From Desulfosporosinus nitroreducens (GTDB taxonomy: Bacteria; Bacillota; Desulfitobacteriia; Desulfitobacteriales; Desulfitobacteriaceae): 55,188 bases of DNA. Numbering within the stretch: the stretch's first letter is position 1; each line of letters starts with the position of its first letter. Positions 16,649-24,976 of this stretch are shown here, piece by piece. The stretch is taken from positions 1 through 55,188 of the forward strand of contig NZ_JAMHFY010000031.1 of NCBI RefSeq assembly GCF_023897015.1, written 5' to 3'. A program made the position numbers and the translations under genes. A model generated the notes under the pieces. It did not search any database. It was not told where the DNA came from and worked only from the letters and a program-made list of their open reading frames with translations.

Positions 16649-17962
16649 ATGAAAGTATGTATTGATCCAGGGCATGGCGGTTATGATCCAGGGGGTATCG
16701 GAAACGGACTGAAAGAGAAGGATTTAACACTGGACGTATGCCTTAAATTAAAGCCATTGCTTGAGTTCAACGGTATAAGTGTTATTCTGACTCGTGACGG
16801 AGACTATGCTCCTGGGCATTATGAGAATGACCAAAAAGGAGATTTGGGAGCGCGAGTTAACAGCGCAGAATTAGGAAAAGCAGATCTATTTGTTGGGGTC
16901 CATATAAATGCTGGTGGGGGCACAGGGGTTGAGGTACTCGTTATAAGTACTGGTGGACGAGCGGAAATAGCAGCCAACAAGGTCTTGCCATATCTTGTTC
17001 AGGTTGGTGGCTGGGCAAATCGTGGAGTAAAAACTCAGAATGTCATGGTGCTTAGGGAAACAAGTATGCCTGCAATTTTAACGGAAAATGGGTTTATCGA
17101 TACAGCAACCGATGCGGCAAAATTAAAGGAACCCATTTTTCGTCAGGCGCTTGCAATAGCTCACGCTAAAGGGATTTGTGATTACTTTGGGATTTTATAC
17201 AAGGAAGCAAGTTCAACGCAACCAACCCCTAGTGTCATGTATCGTGTCATTTTAGATGGCAAGCAGACTATGGCTTTAAGTTCTCAAGAGAGTGCAATTA
17301 CTGAGGTGAAAAAAGCGGTTGACAGCGGGCAGGTTTCAGGGGGGGTGGTACAGCGAACAACCGATAATATAAACGTCTTTGAGTATGAGGCTAACTCAAA
17401 TGTTTCGAAAACTCCCATTATGGGTGAAGAAACCATTACAATTGAGCAGTGTAGACAGTTTTTGTTGAAGAATAATTCTAATGCACCAGATATTATCCCC
17501 TTCTACAAGAAGATTGGAGAAAATCTTGGCATAAGATGGGGTTACGCAGTAGCACAAATGATAAGAGAAACTGGCTACCTAAGATATACTGGGGTTGTGA
17601 AGGCTGATCAAAATAACTTCGGTGGAATCGGAGCTGTTGGAAATGGGATTCAAGGTGCGTCGTTCTCGTCACAGGAAGAAGGTGTGTTGGCCCACTTAGA
17701 ACACCTTTTTGCATACGTCACAACGCAACCTTTGCCAGCAGGAGTACAGAAGGTAGATCCTCGCTTTGATTTGGTTGAGAGAGGAAGTTGTCCAAACTGG
17801 GAGGATCTTAACGGCCGTTGGGCAGTTCCAGGGAATGGGTACGGTCAGGACGTAGTCAGAATCTACGGTGAAATGGCTAAGGAGACGATATCAGACAGTG
17901 AGGAAACATCTATATTGAGGAAGATATCCCAAATTATTTCGAATTATTTTTATGGGAAATAA
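16649..17962 (+). CDS. N-acetylmuramoyl-L-alanine amidase with glucosaminidase domain
   Basis: A 437-residue peptidoglycan hydrolase. Residues 1-175 are an Amidase_3 domain with zinc ligands visible in IDPGHGGYDPG, KEKDLTLDV and VGVHINAGG and the catalytic Glu in ILTENGFID. Residues 195-240 resemble a short SPOR-like linker (YRVILDGKQTMALSS). Residues 255-420 match a mannosyl-glycoprotein endo-beta-N-acetylglucosaminidase-type domain (MIRETGYLRYTGVVKADQNN, FGGIGAVGNG, then VDPRF). There is no signal peptide, as in spore-mother-cell or phage enzymes. The ribosome site is AAAGGGGAGG. It may cleave both stem peptide and glycan bonds during sporulation or germination. Confidence 0.85.
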   Translation: MKVCIDPGHGGYDPGGIGNGLKEKDLTLDVCLKLKPLLEFNGISVILTRDGDYAPGHYENDQKGDLGARVNSAELGKADLFVGVHINAGGGTGVEVLVISTGGRAEIAANKVLPYLVQVGGWANRGVKTQNVMVLRETSMPAILTENGFIDTATDAAKLKEPIFRQALAIAHAKGICDYFGILYKEASSTQPTPSVMYRVILDGKQTMALSSQESAITEVKKAVDSGQVSGGVVQRTTDNINVFEYEANSNVSKTPIMGEETITIEQCRQFLLKNNSNAPDIIPFYKKIGENLGIRWGYAVAQMIRETGYLRYTGVVKADQNNFGGIGAVGNGIQGASFSSQEEGVLAHLEHLFAYVTTQPLPAGVQKVDPRFDLVERGSCPNWEDLNGRWAVPGNGYGQDVVRIYGEMAKETISDSEETSILRKISQIISNYFYGK

Positions 17963-18018
17963 CTTGATATAAGTAATCGGAATTATTTAGCAGAGAATTT
18001 AATTCTATGACGTAAAAC

Positions 18019-18055
18019 AAGGCTTTAGGCAATGACAAATGCCGAAAGCCTTTAA
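18019..18055 (+). terminator. Terminator after amidase
   Basis: AAGGCTTTaGGCA and TGCCgAAAGCCTT form a hairpin followed by TAATATT. Confidence 0.65.
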
Positions 18056-18237
18056 TATTCTTATAGTAGTTGAATTCGAATGGTTCTTTGGATATAAGCT
18101 GTATGAAAAGGTGTGTAAAATGATGTTTAAAAATTGAATTTGTTACTAAGCGGGGGGTTTAATATATAACTAACTATGTTATAATTGCTGAGTTAAAGAG
18201 GCTAACAATTGAGCTAAAATGGAATAGAGGAAGAGAA

Positions 18238-19137
18238 ATGTTCCAATCACATTTAGGAGAAATTGCTGCACTTGTAACTGCGCTGTGTTGGACTATTACA
18301 GCCGTTGCATTTGAATCAGCAGGAAAAAGAGTAGGTTCAATATCAGTAAATCTAATTCGACTTGTCATAGCCTTACTCTTAATTTCTGTCTTTAATTTAT
18401 TTACTCGAGGAATGATGCTTCCACTGGATGCCTCAGGTTCAACCTGGTTCTGGTTATTCATTTCGGGAACAATTGGCTTTGTGATCGGAGATTTGTTTTT
18501 ATTTCAGGCGTTTGTATTAATTGGTTCGCGTCTGTCGATGTTAATTATGTCAACCGTACCACCTATCACAGCTATAACTGGTTTTATAATGATGGGGGAA
18601 AGAATTTCATTATTGGGTTTAACTGGTATGATGCTGACGATTTGTGGGATCGCCTTGGTCATCTTGACTAGAAATCCAGAGAACAGGATGGTTAAGTTTT
18701 CTTATCCGATAAAAGGGTTAGTATACGCCTTTATTGGTGCTTTAGGACAAGCTTTCGGACTTGTTTTTAGTAAATTTGGCATGGGCTCTTACAATGCTTT
18801 TGCAGCAACTCAAATTCGCATTATCTCAGCTATTATAGGATTTGCTCTCGTAATTACGATAACGAAAAATTGGAAAAGTGTGTATTCAGCACTGAAAGAT
18901 ATGCAGGCGATGAAATATATCTCCATAGGGTCGCTTTTTGGTCCGTTTATCGGAGTGTCATTAGGACTGTTGGCTGTACAGCATGCACCAACAGGAATTG
19001 TATCGACAATTACTTCAATTACGCCTATACTTATTATCCCAATGGCAATCTTTATCTTTAAAGAAAAGGTATTGCCAAGAGAGATTTTTGGAGCAATTAT
19101 AACTCTGGGAGGAGTTTCCCTTTTATTTATCAAGTAA
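18238..19137 (+). CDS. EamA/DMT-family transporter
   Basis: A 299-residue membrane protein with ten predicted helices in two EamA repeats (about 7-140 and 155-298). Typical segments are ALVTALCWTITAVAFESAGK at the start of the first repeat, GFVIGDLFLFQAFVLIGSRL, and TSITPILIIPMAIFIFKEKV near the end of the second. Members export or import small metabolites. The ribosome site GAGGAAGAG is close to the ATG. No operon partner is present. Confidence 0.88.
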   Translation: MFQSHLGEIAALVTALCWTITAVAFESAGKRVGSISVNLIRLVIALLLISVFNLFTRGMMLPLDASGSTWFWLFISGTIGFVIGDLFLFQAFVLIGSRLSMLIMSTVPPITAITGFIMMGERISLLGLTGMMLTICGIALVILTRNPENRMVKFSYPIKGLVYAFIGALGQAFGLVFSKFGMGSYNAFAATQIRIISAIIGFALVITITKNWKSVYSALKDMQAMKYISIGSLFGPFIGVSLGLLAVQHAPTGIVSTITSITPILIIPMAIFIFKEKVLPREIFGAIITLGGVSLLFIK

Positions 19138-19177
19138 GCATTATACTTTGTGAATATTAGTAAATCTGAAAAATCTA

Positions 19178-19206
19178 TAGACACTTTTATTTTTGGCAAC
19201 TATAAT
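19178..19206 (+). promoter_or_regulatory. SigA-type promoter of amt
   Basis: TAGACA, a spacer of 17 bases, and a perfect TATAAT at 19201-19206. This predicts a 5' leader of about 150 bases before the amt start. Confidence 0.75.
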
Positions 19207-19236
19207 AAAGTTAACAGCAAATGGCAGGATCTAGAG

Positions 19237-19296
19237 AGAGCAAAGAGGCTCTAAAACGGCGTTTATTAAAACGCTCTTTTAGAGCCTCTTTTTTAT
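19237..19296 (+). promoter_or_regulatory. Attenuator with ANTAR-type hairpin in amt leader
   Basis: AGAGC-AAAGAG-GCTCT (19237-19252) is a hexaloop hairpin with A at loop position 1 and G at position 4, the hallmark of ANTAR antiterminator targets. Its 3' half is shared with a strong terminator: AAAGAGGCTCTAAAA (19242-19256) pairs with TTTTAGAGCCTCTTT (19277-19291), then a T run. The two folds are mutually exclusive. A clear first (P1) hairpin was not found. Confidence 0.5.
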
Positions 19297-19361
19297 TCTG
19301 AGCCAATCAAAGTTCACTAGGGTATTATTTAGTAAGTTTAAAGAGACGAGGAGGATTAATA

Positions 19362-20624
19362 ATGACAGCATTAAATACTGGGGATATTGCTTTCCTGGTT
19401 ATATGTACTCTGCTAGTTTTTCTAATGACGCCCGGCCTGGCATTATTCTATGGGGGAATGGTTAGAAAACGCAATGTGCTTTCCATTATGATGCAAAGTT
19501 ATGCTGCCATGGGGGTAGTCACAGTTATTTGGGTATTATTTGGATACTCCTTAGCCTTCGGACCGGATCACGGTCATATAATAGGCGGTCTTGATTGGAT
19601 AGGACTTAGAGGAGTGGGGCTTTCTCCCAACCCTGATTATGCTCCGACTATTCCTCATTTATTATTCTTCCTGTTCCAACTAATGTTTGCGATTATCACA
19701 CCGGCTGTGATAAGTGGAGCAACTGCAGAAAGATTGCGTTTCACAGCATTTTTACTGTTTATCATTCTTTGGAGCACGTTCGTATATATACCTCTGGCCC
19801 ATTGGGTGTGGGGAGTCGGCGGGTGGATGCGCAATCTGGGAGTATTGGATTTTGCGGGAGGTACGGTCGTTGAGGTAGCTTCTGGTGTATCCGGATTAGT
19901 AGCAGCATTTGTAGTAGGTAAGCGTTTAAAGGTAGGGTATGAGTGGAATATTCCCCATCATATGCCCAACGTTCTTTTTGGAGGCGGGCTATTATGGTTT
20001 GGTTGGTTTGGATTTAATGCCGGAGGTGCAATGGGAGCAAATGGCGTCGCGGTACTTGCGCTTGCTACAACTCAAATAGCCGGAGCAACCGGCATGATCG
20101 GATGGGCGCTGGTTGAATGGATTCATCGTCGCCAAATAACCGTCTTCGGTGCGGTCAGTGGGATTATTTCTGCTCTGGTAGCCATCACACCAGCAGCGGG
20201 ATATGTCTCGACGGTTAGTGCTCTGCTTATTGGATTTATCGCGGGAGGAGTATGTTATTTAGCAGTCAGCATTCTTAAAGCAAAGCTAGGATATGACGAT
20301 GCCTTAGATGTCTTCGGAATTCATGGAATTGGAGGAACATGGGGGACAATTGCTACCGGGATTTTTGCTGATTTAAGCCTTAACCCACAAGGAAAAAACG
20401 GTTGGATTAATGGAGGCGGATTTGAACCGGTTTTAATACAATTACTTGCGGTGTTAACTACATATATATTTGCTGGAATGATGACGTTTCTCATTCTAAA
20501 GGGAATAGCCTTGATTACCCCCCTTAGAGCAAGCGATGACGAACAAGTTAATGGATTGGATTTAACTCAACATAGAGAAAAGGCCTATCCAGACTTTGAA
20601 CTTAGCGAAAATGTGTATATCTAA
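19362..20624 (+). CDS. amt: Ammonium transporter Amt
   Basis: A 420-residue Amt/Mep/Rh-family channel with eleven membrane segments. Hallmarks are PGLALFYGGMVRKRNVLS (helix 1), the FGxxLAFGPD region, WVWGVGGWMR, DFAGGTVVE, WFGWFGFNAGGA and DVFGIHGIGGTWG with the second twin His. It moves ammonia under nitrogen limitation. GACGAGGAGG is the ribosome site. The gene lies behind a terminator-containing leader and convergent to a PII gene that overlaps its end by four bases; PII proteins normally gate Amt channels. Confidence 0.93.
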   Translation: MTALNTGDIAFLVICTLLVFLMTPGLALFYGGMVRKRNVLSIMMQSYAAMGVVTVIWVLFGYSLAFGPDHGHIIGGLDWIGLRGVGLSPNPDYAPTIPHLLFFLFQLMFAIITPAVISGATAERLRFTAFLLFIILWSTFVYIPLAHWVWGVGGWMRNLGVLDFAGGTVVEVASGVSGLVAAFVVGKRLKVGYEWNIPHHMPNVLFGGGLLWFGWFGFNAGGAMGANGVAVLALATTQIAGATGMIGWALVEWIHRRQITVFGAVSGIISALVAITPAAGYVSTVSALLIGFIAGGVCYLAVSILKAKLGYDDALDVFGIHGIGGTWGTIATGIFADLSLNPQGKNGWINGGGFEPVLIQLLAVLTTYIFAGMMTFLILKGIALITPLRASDDEQVNGLDLTQHREKAYPDFELSENVYI

Positions 20625-20959
20625 AGAGCCGCCTCACCGTGTTCGCCTGTTCGAATGCGGACTGAATCCACTACGTCATAAACGAAGATTTTACCATCTC
20701 CAAATTCACCGGTTTTCGATGTTTTAACAATGGCTTCGATGACTTCATCTGTTTTCTTAGATGAAACCACTACTTCCAGTTTTATCTTTGCTAAAAGCTT
20801 TGTGACGATTTCTTGACCGCGGTAAATTTGAGTGTAGCCCTTTTGATTTCCAAACCCCGAAACGTTAGAGACAGTCATCCCATTAACACCCAGGTCCGAT
20901 AGAGCGATCTTTACGTCATTAAGTTTCTCTGGTCTAATGATTGCTTCAATCTTTTTCAT
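20621..20959 (-). CDS. glnB: Nitrogen regulatory protein PII (GlnB/GlnK)
   Basis: A 112-residue PII signal protein, normally trimeric. I set the start at the ATG at 20959 because GGTGGTGG just upstream is the ribosome site; a GTG at 20971 would overlap it. Visible family features are MKKIEAIIRPEKL, the T-loop region GFGNQKGYTQIYRG with Tyr at the modified position, and the C-terminal nucleotide-binding segment GEFGDGKIFVYDVVDSVRIRTGE. It is arranged tail to tail with amt, the two stop codons overlapping by four bases. In most genomes glnK lies directly downstream of amt on the same strand. Confidence 0.92.
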   Translation of the reverse strand: MKKIEAIIRPEKLNDVKIALSDLGVNGMTVSNVSGFGNQKGYTQIYRGQEIVTKLLAKIKLEVVVSSKKTDEVIEAIVKTSKTGEFGDGKIFVYDVVDSVRIRTGEHGEAAL

Positions 20960-21051
20960 AACTACCACCACCTTAATTGTTTATTCTTAGACAGAAAAGG
21001 GTCTAGGTTACTCCATTATATCAGAATGCTTTTTTAGATTACATCTCTTTT

Positions 21052-21081
21052 AAACGAAAAGCCGGGCTTATGCCCGGCTCT
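21052..21081 (-). terminator. Terminator of the 31-residue gene
   Basis: AGCCGGGC-ATAA-GCCCGGCT on the minus strand, followed by TTTCGTTT. The TAA stop codon lies in its loop. Confidence 0.75.
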
Positions 21082-21163
21082 GAGGAGTTTTTTTCTTGAA
21101 AGGAGAGTTTTTACCTCGATCAGGTTTACCTGTCTGCGCTTTATCGGTTGCTCGATTAGACAT
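21068..21163 (-). CDS. Small basic hydrophilic protein
   Basis: A 31-residue, lysine- and arginine-rich peptide (MSNRATDKAQTGKPDRG, then PFKKKTPQSRA) with a canonical AAAGGAGG ribosome site and a terminator that overlaps its stop codon. It has no hydrophobic segment. The composition recalls small acid-soluble or nucleic-acid-binding peptides, but I recognise no family. Confidence 0.6.
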   Translation of the reverse strand: MSNRATDKAQTGKPDRGKNSPFKKKTPQSRA

Positions 21164-21219
21164 GTGTTTCCTCCTTTTACATTTAGATATTTAGAAAATA
21201 TCAAGTTTTTGAGATGCTT

Positions 21220-21351
21220 TTATCCTTTATGGGTCGTCTCTTGATCTTTGCCATAATCAGTTCTGCCATCTTGATCTGGTTGATGACTGTAGGGCAGATC
21301 TTCACGCTTTGGAAACCTTCGTTTGTTTTGTTGGGATTGATCCTGATCCAT
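21220..21351 (-). CDS. Small hydrophilic protein
   Basis: A 43-residue polar peptide beginning MDQDQSQQNKRRFPKRE and ending with DYGKDQETTHKG. It has an AAGGGAGG ribosome site. It lacks hydrophobic residues almost completely and is probably disordered. It lies 56 bases upstream of the 31-residue gene on the same strand and may be co-transcribed with it. Family not recognised. Confidence 0.55.
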   Translation of the reverse strand: MDQDQSQQNKRRFPKREDLPYSHQPDQDGRTDYGKDQETTHKG

Positions 21352-21421
21352 AGAAAACCTCCCTTAAGGTTGGAATACGTTTAGGATACCCTATGAACAG
21401 GTATTTATGTTGAGCTTTGTA

Positions 21422-21982
21422 TTAGATTTTCCCAACGAATTTAAAATCTTTTAAGATTCCAGTCATTCCAGGTTGCCAGTACGCGGGTACACCTAGCTCG
21501 GTCGTTTCTTCATACATCAGTCCCTGAATAACGCGAATAATCTCAGCGACGTTACGACCAACCTCGGGTGGATAGAGGCTGGTGTACTTTACTTGGCGAT
21601 CAGGAGAAATAATAAAAGTTGCTCGGTAGGAAATTCCTAAGTCTGTTCTAAGGACTCCGTATTGATTAGTGATGAAATGAGAACGGTCGGATAATAATGG
21701 ATAATTTATGGTGCGTGCAGAGGGGGATGTTTCTGCAAAGATTTTATGAGAATAAACGCTGTCAGTGCTAATGGCTAAAACTTGAACACCAAGTTTTTGA
21801 AATATTTTTTGCTGGGCAGCCACGGCTGCCAATTCAGTCGGTCAGACAAAGGTGAAATCACTCGAATAGAAGAATAAGAGAACCCATTGGTTTTGAAAAT
21901 CACTGAGTCGGATCGTCACTTTGTTGCCACCGGCGTATGCTTCTGCTTCAAAATCCGGAGCATGTTGGGTTGGACTAATCAT
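21422..21982 (-). CDS. Peroxiredoxin with UGA (Sec) at the peroxidatic position
   Basis: A 186-residue AhpC/Prx-type peroxidase read through an in-frame TGA at codon 47 (21844-21842). The catalytic motif reads DFTFV-U-PTEL, exactly where the family has DFTFVCPTEL, and the frame is intact on both sides. The start is the ATG at 21982 behind CAGGGAGGT. Other Prx features are APDFEAEAY, TDSVYSHKIFAE, NYPLLSD and YRATFIISPD. There is no cysteine in the whole protein; the resolving-Cys motif VCPAGW is replaced by GVPAYW. It would be a one-Sec enzyme reducing peroxides with an external thiol. A SECIS-like hairpin starts 11 bases after the UGA. A nonsense-mutated pseudogene is the alternative. Confidence 0.82.
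21815..21830 (-). promoter_or_regulatory. Candidate bacterial SECIS hairpin (Prx)
   Basis: On the minus strand GGCAGC-CGTG-GCTGCC forms a perfect hairpin. Its loop lies 17 bases after the UGA and carries G as second base, within the spacing known for bacterial SECIS elements. Confidence 0.6.
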
Positions 21983-22291
21983 CTTCTTTAACCTCCCTGA
22001 AAAATACTCTCTCTTAAAATATGCTTTCCCAGGGTGCCTTGACATGAATCTAACACAATAGAAAAGAGATCTCCCTGAATTTTAAGGAGATCAAAGAAGA
22101 GGACTAACTACATGAAGAAAATGAGAATAAACTTAACACTATTATATGTAGGAATATGTCGATTATTTATGTTCAGTATATGTAATAATTTACAATTAAT
22201 TTGATTTAAGATTGGGAAAAACATCTAGAAATCATATTGACAGGACATTAGCTTAAATGTTAGACTCAGCATAATGAATTGAATTAATAGG
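21983..22291. other. Intergenic stretch upstream of the SAM riboswitch
   Basis: A hairpin GATCTCC/GGAGATC sits at 22068-22092. A 30-codon open frame at 22111-22203 has only a weak ribosome site and no recognisable features. No confident gene. Confidence 0.4.
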
Positions 22292-22424
22292 CTCTTATCC
22301 GGAGTGGTGGAGGGACTAGCCCTATGAAACCCGGCAACCAGCTTGATACGCGCGATTTATGTCTTAGCGTGGAGAAAGCATGGTGCTAATTCTTGCAGGA
22401 GAAGATTTTCCTGGCAGATAAGAG
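22292..22424 (+). promoter_or_regulatory. SAM-I (S-box) riboswitch
   Basis: The conserved S-box core is plain: CTCTTATCCGGAGTGGTGGA, then GGGACTAGCCCTATGAAACC and CGGCAACC, and a closing CAGATAAGAG that pairs with CTCTTATC. It precedes the homocysteine biosynthesis operon and should switch it off when S-adenosylmethionine is plentiful. Confidence 0.93.
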
Positions 22425-22448
22425 GAGTGTCGAATAATGAAATTTTGG

Positions 22449-22476
22449 CCTCTTCTATCACAGAAGAGGTCTTTTC
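22449..22476 (+). terminator. Expression-platform terminator of the SAM riboswitch
   Basis: GGCCTCTTCT and AGAAGAGGTC form a hairpin followed by TTTTCT, between the aptamer and the first gene. Confidence 0.8.
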
Positions 22477-22546
22477 TAGTGGAAAAATTCCATGAGTAAT
22501 TAACAGTTAATCTACTGGCTCAACAAATCTGGAGGTGGAGATAGTC

Positions 22547-23743
22547 ATGAGTGTTGAAAAGACTTACGCAGAAATCAATACTAAAATCAAAGCAGGCAAA
22601 GCAATTGTTGTGACTGCCGAAGAGCTTATCACCCTGGTGGAAGAAAAAGGCCTTACCAAAGCAGCTCAAGAAGTTGATGTGGTAACAACCGGCACTTTTG
22701 CTCCAATGTGTTCTTCAGGTGCCTTTTTAAGTTTCGGGCACACGAAGCCACGGATGAAAATGCAGAAAGTTTGGCTGAACGGTGTTGCCGCTTATACAGG
22801 GATTGCTGCTGTTGACGCTTATATCGGGGCAACTGAGATGCACGAAGATGACCCGCTAAACAGCAACTATCCAGGTGAATTTAGATATGGCGGGGGTCAT
22901 GTAATTGCGGACCTCGTTGCTCGTAAGCCAGTTAAACTGAAAGCGCTGGCATATGGTACAGACTGTTACCCGCGTAGAAATCTAGAAACAACCATAACCC
23001 TTGATGATATAAATGAGGCTATTCTATTTAATCCTCGAAATGCCTATCAGAACTATAACTGTGCGGTAAATCTAACTGATTGTACCATTTACACATATAT
23101 GGGAATGATCAAACCTCATATGGGAAACGCCAATTATTCTACCGCCGGACAACTGAGTCCACTTTTGAAAGATCCACATTTTAAGACAATTGGAGTGGGT
23201 ACTAAGATCTTTCTCGGCGGCGGGATCGGATATGTTGCGTGGAATGGCACTCAACATTTTCCATCAATGATTGATGTTGAGGGAAAAGAACTCGGCAGTG
23301 CAGGAGGGACACTGGCTGTCACTGGGGATCTAAAACAGATGAACCCGCGATGGCTTGTGGGTACAAGTTATCTAGGATATGGTGCAACGCTAAGTGTTGG
23401 AATTGGCATACCCATACCGATTCTAAATGAAGAAATTGCTCGGTATGCCGCTAAAAAGGATGAAGAGCTATTTGCACCTGTTGTCGACTATGGAGAAGCG
23501 TATCCTTCGTTTACACCGGGTAATCTGGGATATGTCAGTTATGCAGACCTAAAGAGTGGGAAGATCACTGTCAATGGCAAGGAAATATCTACTGCTCCTT
23601 TGTCAAGTATGCCTCGGGCTCGTGAAATCGCTGCAACCTTAAAAGGGTGGATTCAGAAAGGGGAATTTCAGTTGACTGAACCAGTCAAAACTCTTCCCTC
23701 ACCCGCTGATGGCTTTACCGCTCACAGTATAAAGGAGGATTGA
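22547..23743 (+). CDS. Homocysteine biosynthesis protein (DUF39, HcyBio)
   Basis: A 398-residue protein of the DUF39/homocysteine-biosynthesis family. The start is ATG at 22547 behind GGAGGTGG. Family features are KTYAEINTKIKAGKAIVVTA at the N-terminus, APMCSSGAFLSFGHTKPRMK, LNSNYPGEFRYGGGHVI, ALAYGTDCYPR, NAYQNYNCAVN and GGIGYVAWNGTQH. In methanogens the related MA1821 acts with the NIL-ferredoxin MA1822 to convert aspartate semialdehyde and sulfide to homocysteine. The same partner gene follows here and overlaps or abuts, and a SAM riboswitch controls the operon, so the same pathway is very likely. No C-terminal CBS pair is present. Confidence 0.87.
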   Translation: MSVEKTYAEINTKIKAGKAIVVTAEELITLVEEKGLTKAAQEVDVVTTGTFAPMCSSGAFLSFGHTKPRMKMQKVWLNGVAAYTGIAAVDAYIGATEMHEDDPLNSNYPGEFRYGGGHVIADLVARKPVKLKALAYGTDCYPRRNLETTITLDDINEAILFNPRNAYQNYNCAVNLTDCTIYTYMGMIKPHMGNANYSTAGQLSPLLKDPHFKTIGVGTKIFLGGGIGYVAWNGTQHFPSMIDVEGKELGSAGGTLAVTGDLKQMNPRWLVGTSYLGYGATLSVGIGIPIPILNEEIARYAAKKDEELFAPVVDYGEAYPSFTPGNLGYVSYADLKSGKITVNGKEISTAPLSSMPRAREIAATLKGWIQKGEFQLTEPVKTLPSPADGFTAHSIKED

Positions 23744-23748
23744 TTATT

Positions 23749-24150
23749 GTGTCGCCAAAGAGAATAGTGTTGCGTTTTGGAACAGATATCTCGGTAAAAC
23801 CCATCGTTTATCGTTTGGTTAAGGATTATGATTTAGTGGTTAATATTGTGAAAGCAGACGTCAACCCTCAAAAAGAAGGTACGATGATCTTAGAGGTTAC
23901 CGGAGATCAAAGTGAAGACGGGCTTAACTATTTGCGTAATTTAGGAGTTTTGGTACAGAATCTCACTCAGGAAATCGTGCGAAATGATGAAAAATGCGTC
24001 ATGTGTGGAGCATGTACAGGGGTTTGCCCAACAGGTGCCTTATATATGGAACGCCCATCTATGGAAGTACGCTTTGATGGGGATCAATGTGTTTTTTGCC
24101 AACTATGTGTGAAAGTCTGCCCAATGTGGGCTATGGAGGTTCGTCTGTAA
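23749..24150 (+). CDS. NIL-domain ferredoxin of homocysteine synthesis
   Basis: A 133-residue protein with a GTG start behind AAAGGAGG. Residues 1-75 form a NIL domain (RIVLRFGTDISVKPIVYRL, then LRNLGVLVQNL), a ferredoxin-like fold. Residues 80-130 bind two 4Fe-4S clusters through CVMCGACTGVCPTGAL and CVFCQLCVKVCPMWAM. It corresponds to MA1822 of Methanosarcina, which supplies electrons for homocysteine formation with the DUF39 protein. The genes on both sides belong to the same operon. Confidence 0.88.
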   Translation: MSPKRIVLRFGTDISVKPIVYRLVKDYDLVVNIVKADVNPQKEGTMILEVTGDQSEDGLNYLRNLGVLVQNLTQEIVRNDEKCVMCGACTGVCPTGALYMERPSMEVRFDGDQCVFCQLCVKVCPMWAMEVRL

Positions 24151-24897
24151 TTGGATTTTACGGAACGCAGTTATCGCCAAGATCATCGTCAAGAGGATTT
24201 AGTTCATTTCCAGCTTGCCGTAAGAGAAACTGATTTGGATATTGGTATACGGAAAGAACGATTTACTTCCGAACTGGTTGAGTGGGCAGCAGAAATCATT
24301 CGAGACTGTCGCAGACCGCTAGAAGACTATATTCAAAAGGATCCTGGTTTTGCAAGTTCTTTAACTCCATATACAGTTTTACCAGATGCTCCTATAATTG
24401 TTAAGAGGATGGCGGAGGCCGGGAGACTTGCTGGAGTTGGGCCGATGGCAGCGGTTGCAGGAGCGGTAGCAGAGTGGGTTGGGAAATCTATTGCGAAGCG
24501 CTCCCGGGATGTGATCGTAGAAAACGGTGGGGATATCTTCATGCGTACAAGCCGGATTCGTAAAGTCGGGATTTTTGCAGGGGATTCACCGTTGTCTAAT
24601 CGTGTTGCAATTGAAATCAGACCGAACCAAACTCCGCTAGGAATATGTACTTCATCTGGTAAAGTGGGTCATTCCTTGAGCTATGGCAAAGCTGACGCCG
24701 TAGTCGTGCTTTCTCCCTCGGTGCCTTTAGCGGATGCTGTTGCTACTGCAACTGGGAACCTTGTTCAGACGACGGATGATTTAGAAAGGGCCATTGCATT
24801 TGCATCTCAGATTGAAGGGGTTACGGGTATCTTGGTCATCAAAGATGACCGTTTAGCGGTCTGGGGAAGTGTAAAGCTGTTGCCAATCAAGGCCTGA
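24151..24897 (+). CDS. UPF0280 (COG2122) protein
   Basis: A 248-residue protein of the UPF0280/COG2122 family, related in fold to ApbE. It has a TTG start immediately after the ferredoxin stop, with GGAGGTTCG upstream. Typical segments are FQLAVRETDLDIGI, RRPLEDYI, MAEAGRLAGVGPMAAVAGAV, VIVENGGDIFMR and GICTSSGKVGHSLSYGKADA. The archaeal counterpart has been linked genetically to homocysteine synthesis with the DUF39/NIL proteins, in agreement with this operon. Its reaction is not known; delivery of sulfide or of a flavin-type modification has been considered. Confidence 0.87.
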   Translation: MDFTERSYRQDHRQEDLVHFQLAVRETDLDIGIRKERFTSELVEWAAEIIRDCRRPLEDYIQKDPGFASSLTPYTVLPDAPIIVKRMAEAGRLAGVGPMAAVAGAVAEWVGKSIAKRSRDVIVENGGDIFMRTSRIRKVGIFAGDSPLSNRVAIEIRPNQTPLGICTSSGKVGHSLSYGKADAVVVLSPSVPLADAVATATGNLVQTTDDLERAIAFASQIEGVTGILVIKDDRLAVWGSVKLLPIKA

Positions 24898-24976
24898 ATT
24901 TTAGGATGACCATGATTTATTTAAACGTGTTATTAGGACAGAGAAATAATACTAATACCATTTCTTTTGGGCGTCC

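Noticed and set aside
22111-22203. 30-codon open frame before the SAM riboswitch
   Set aside because: Weak ribosome site and no conserved features.
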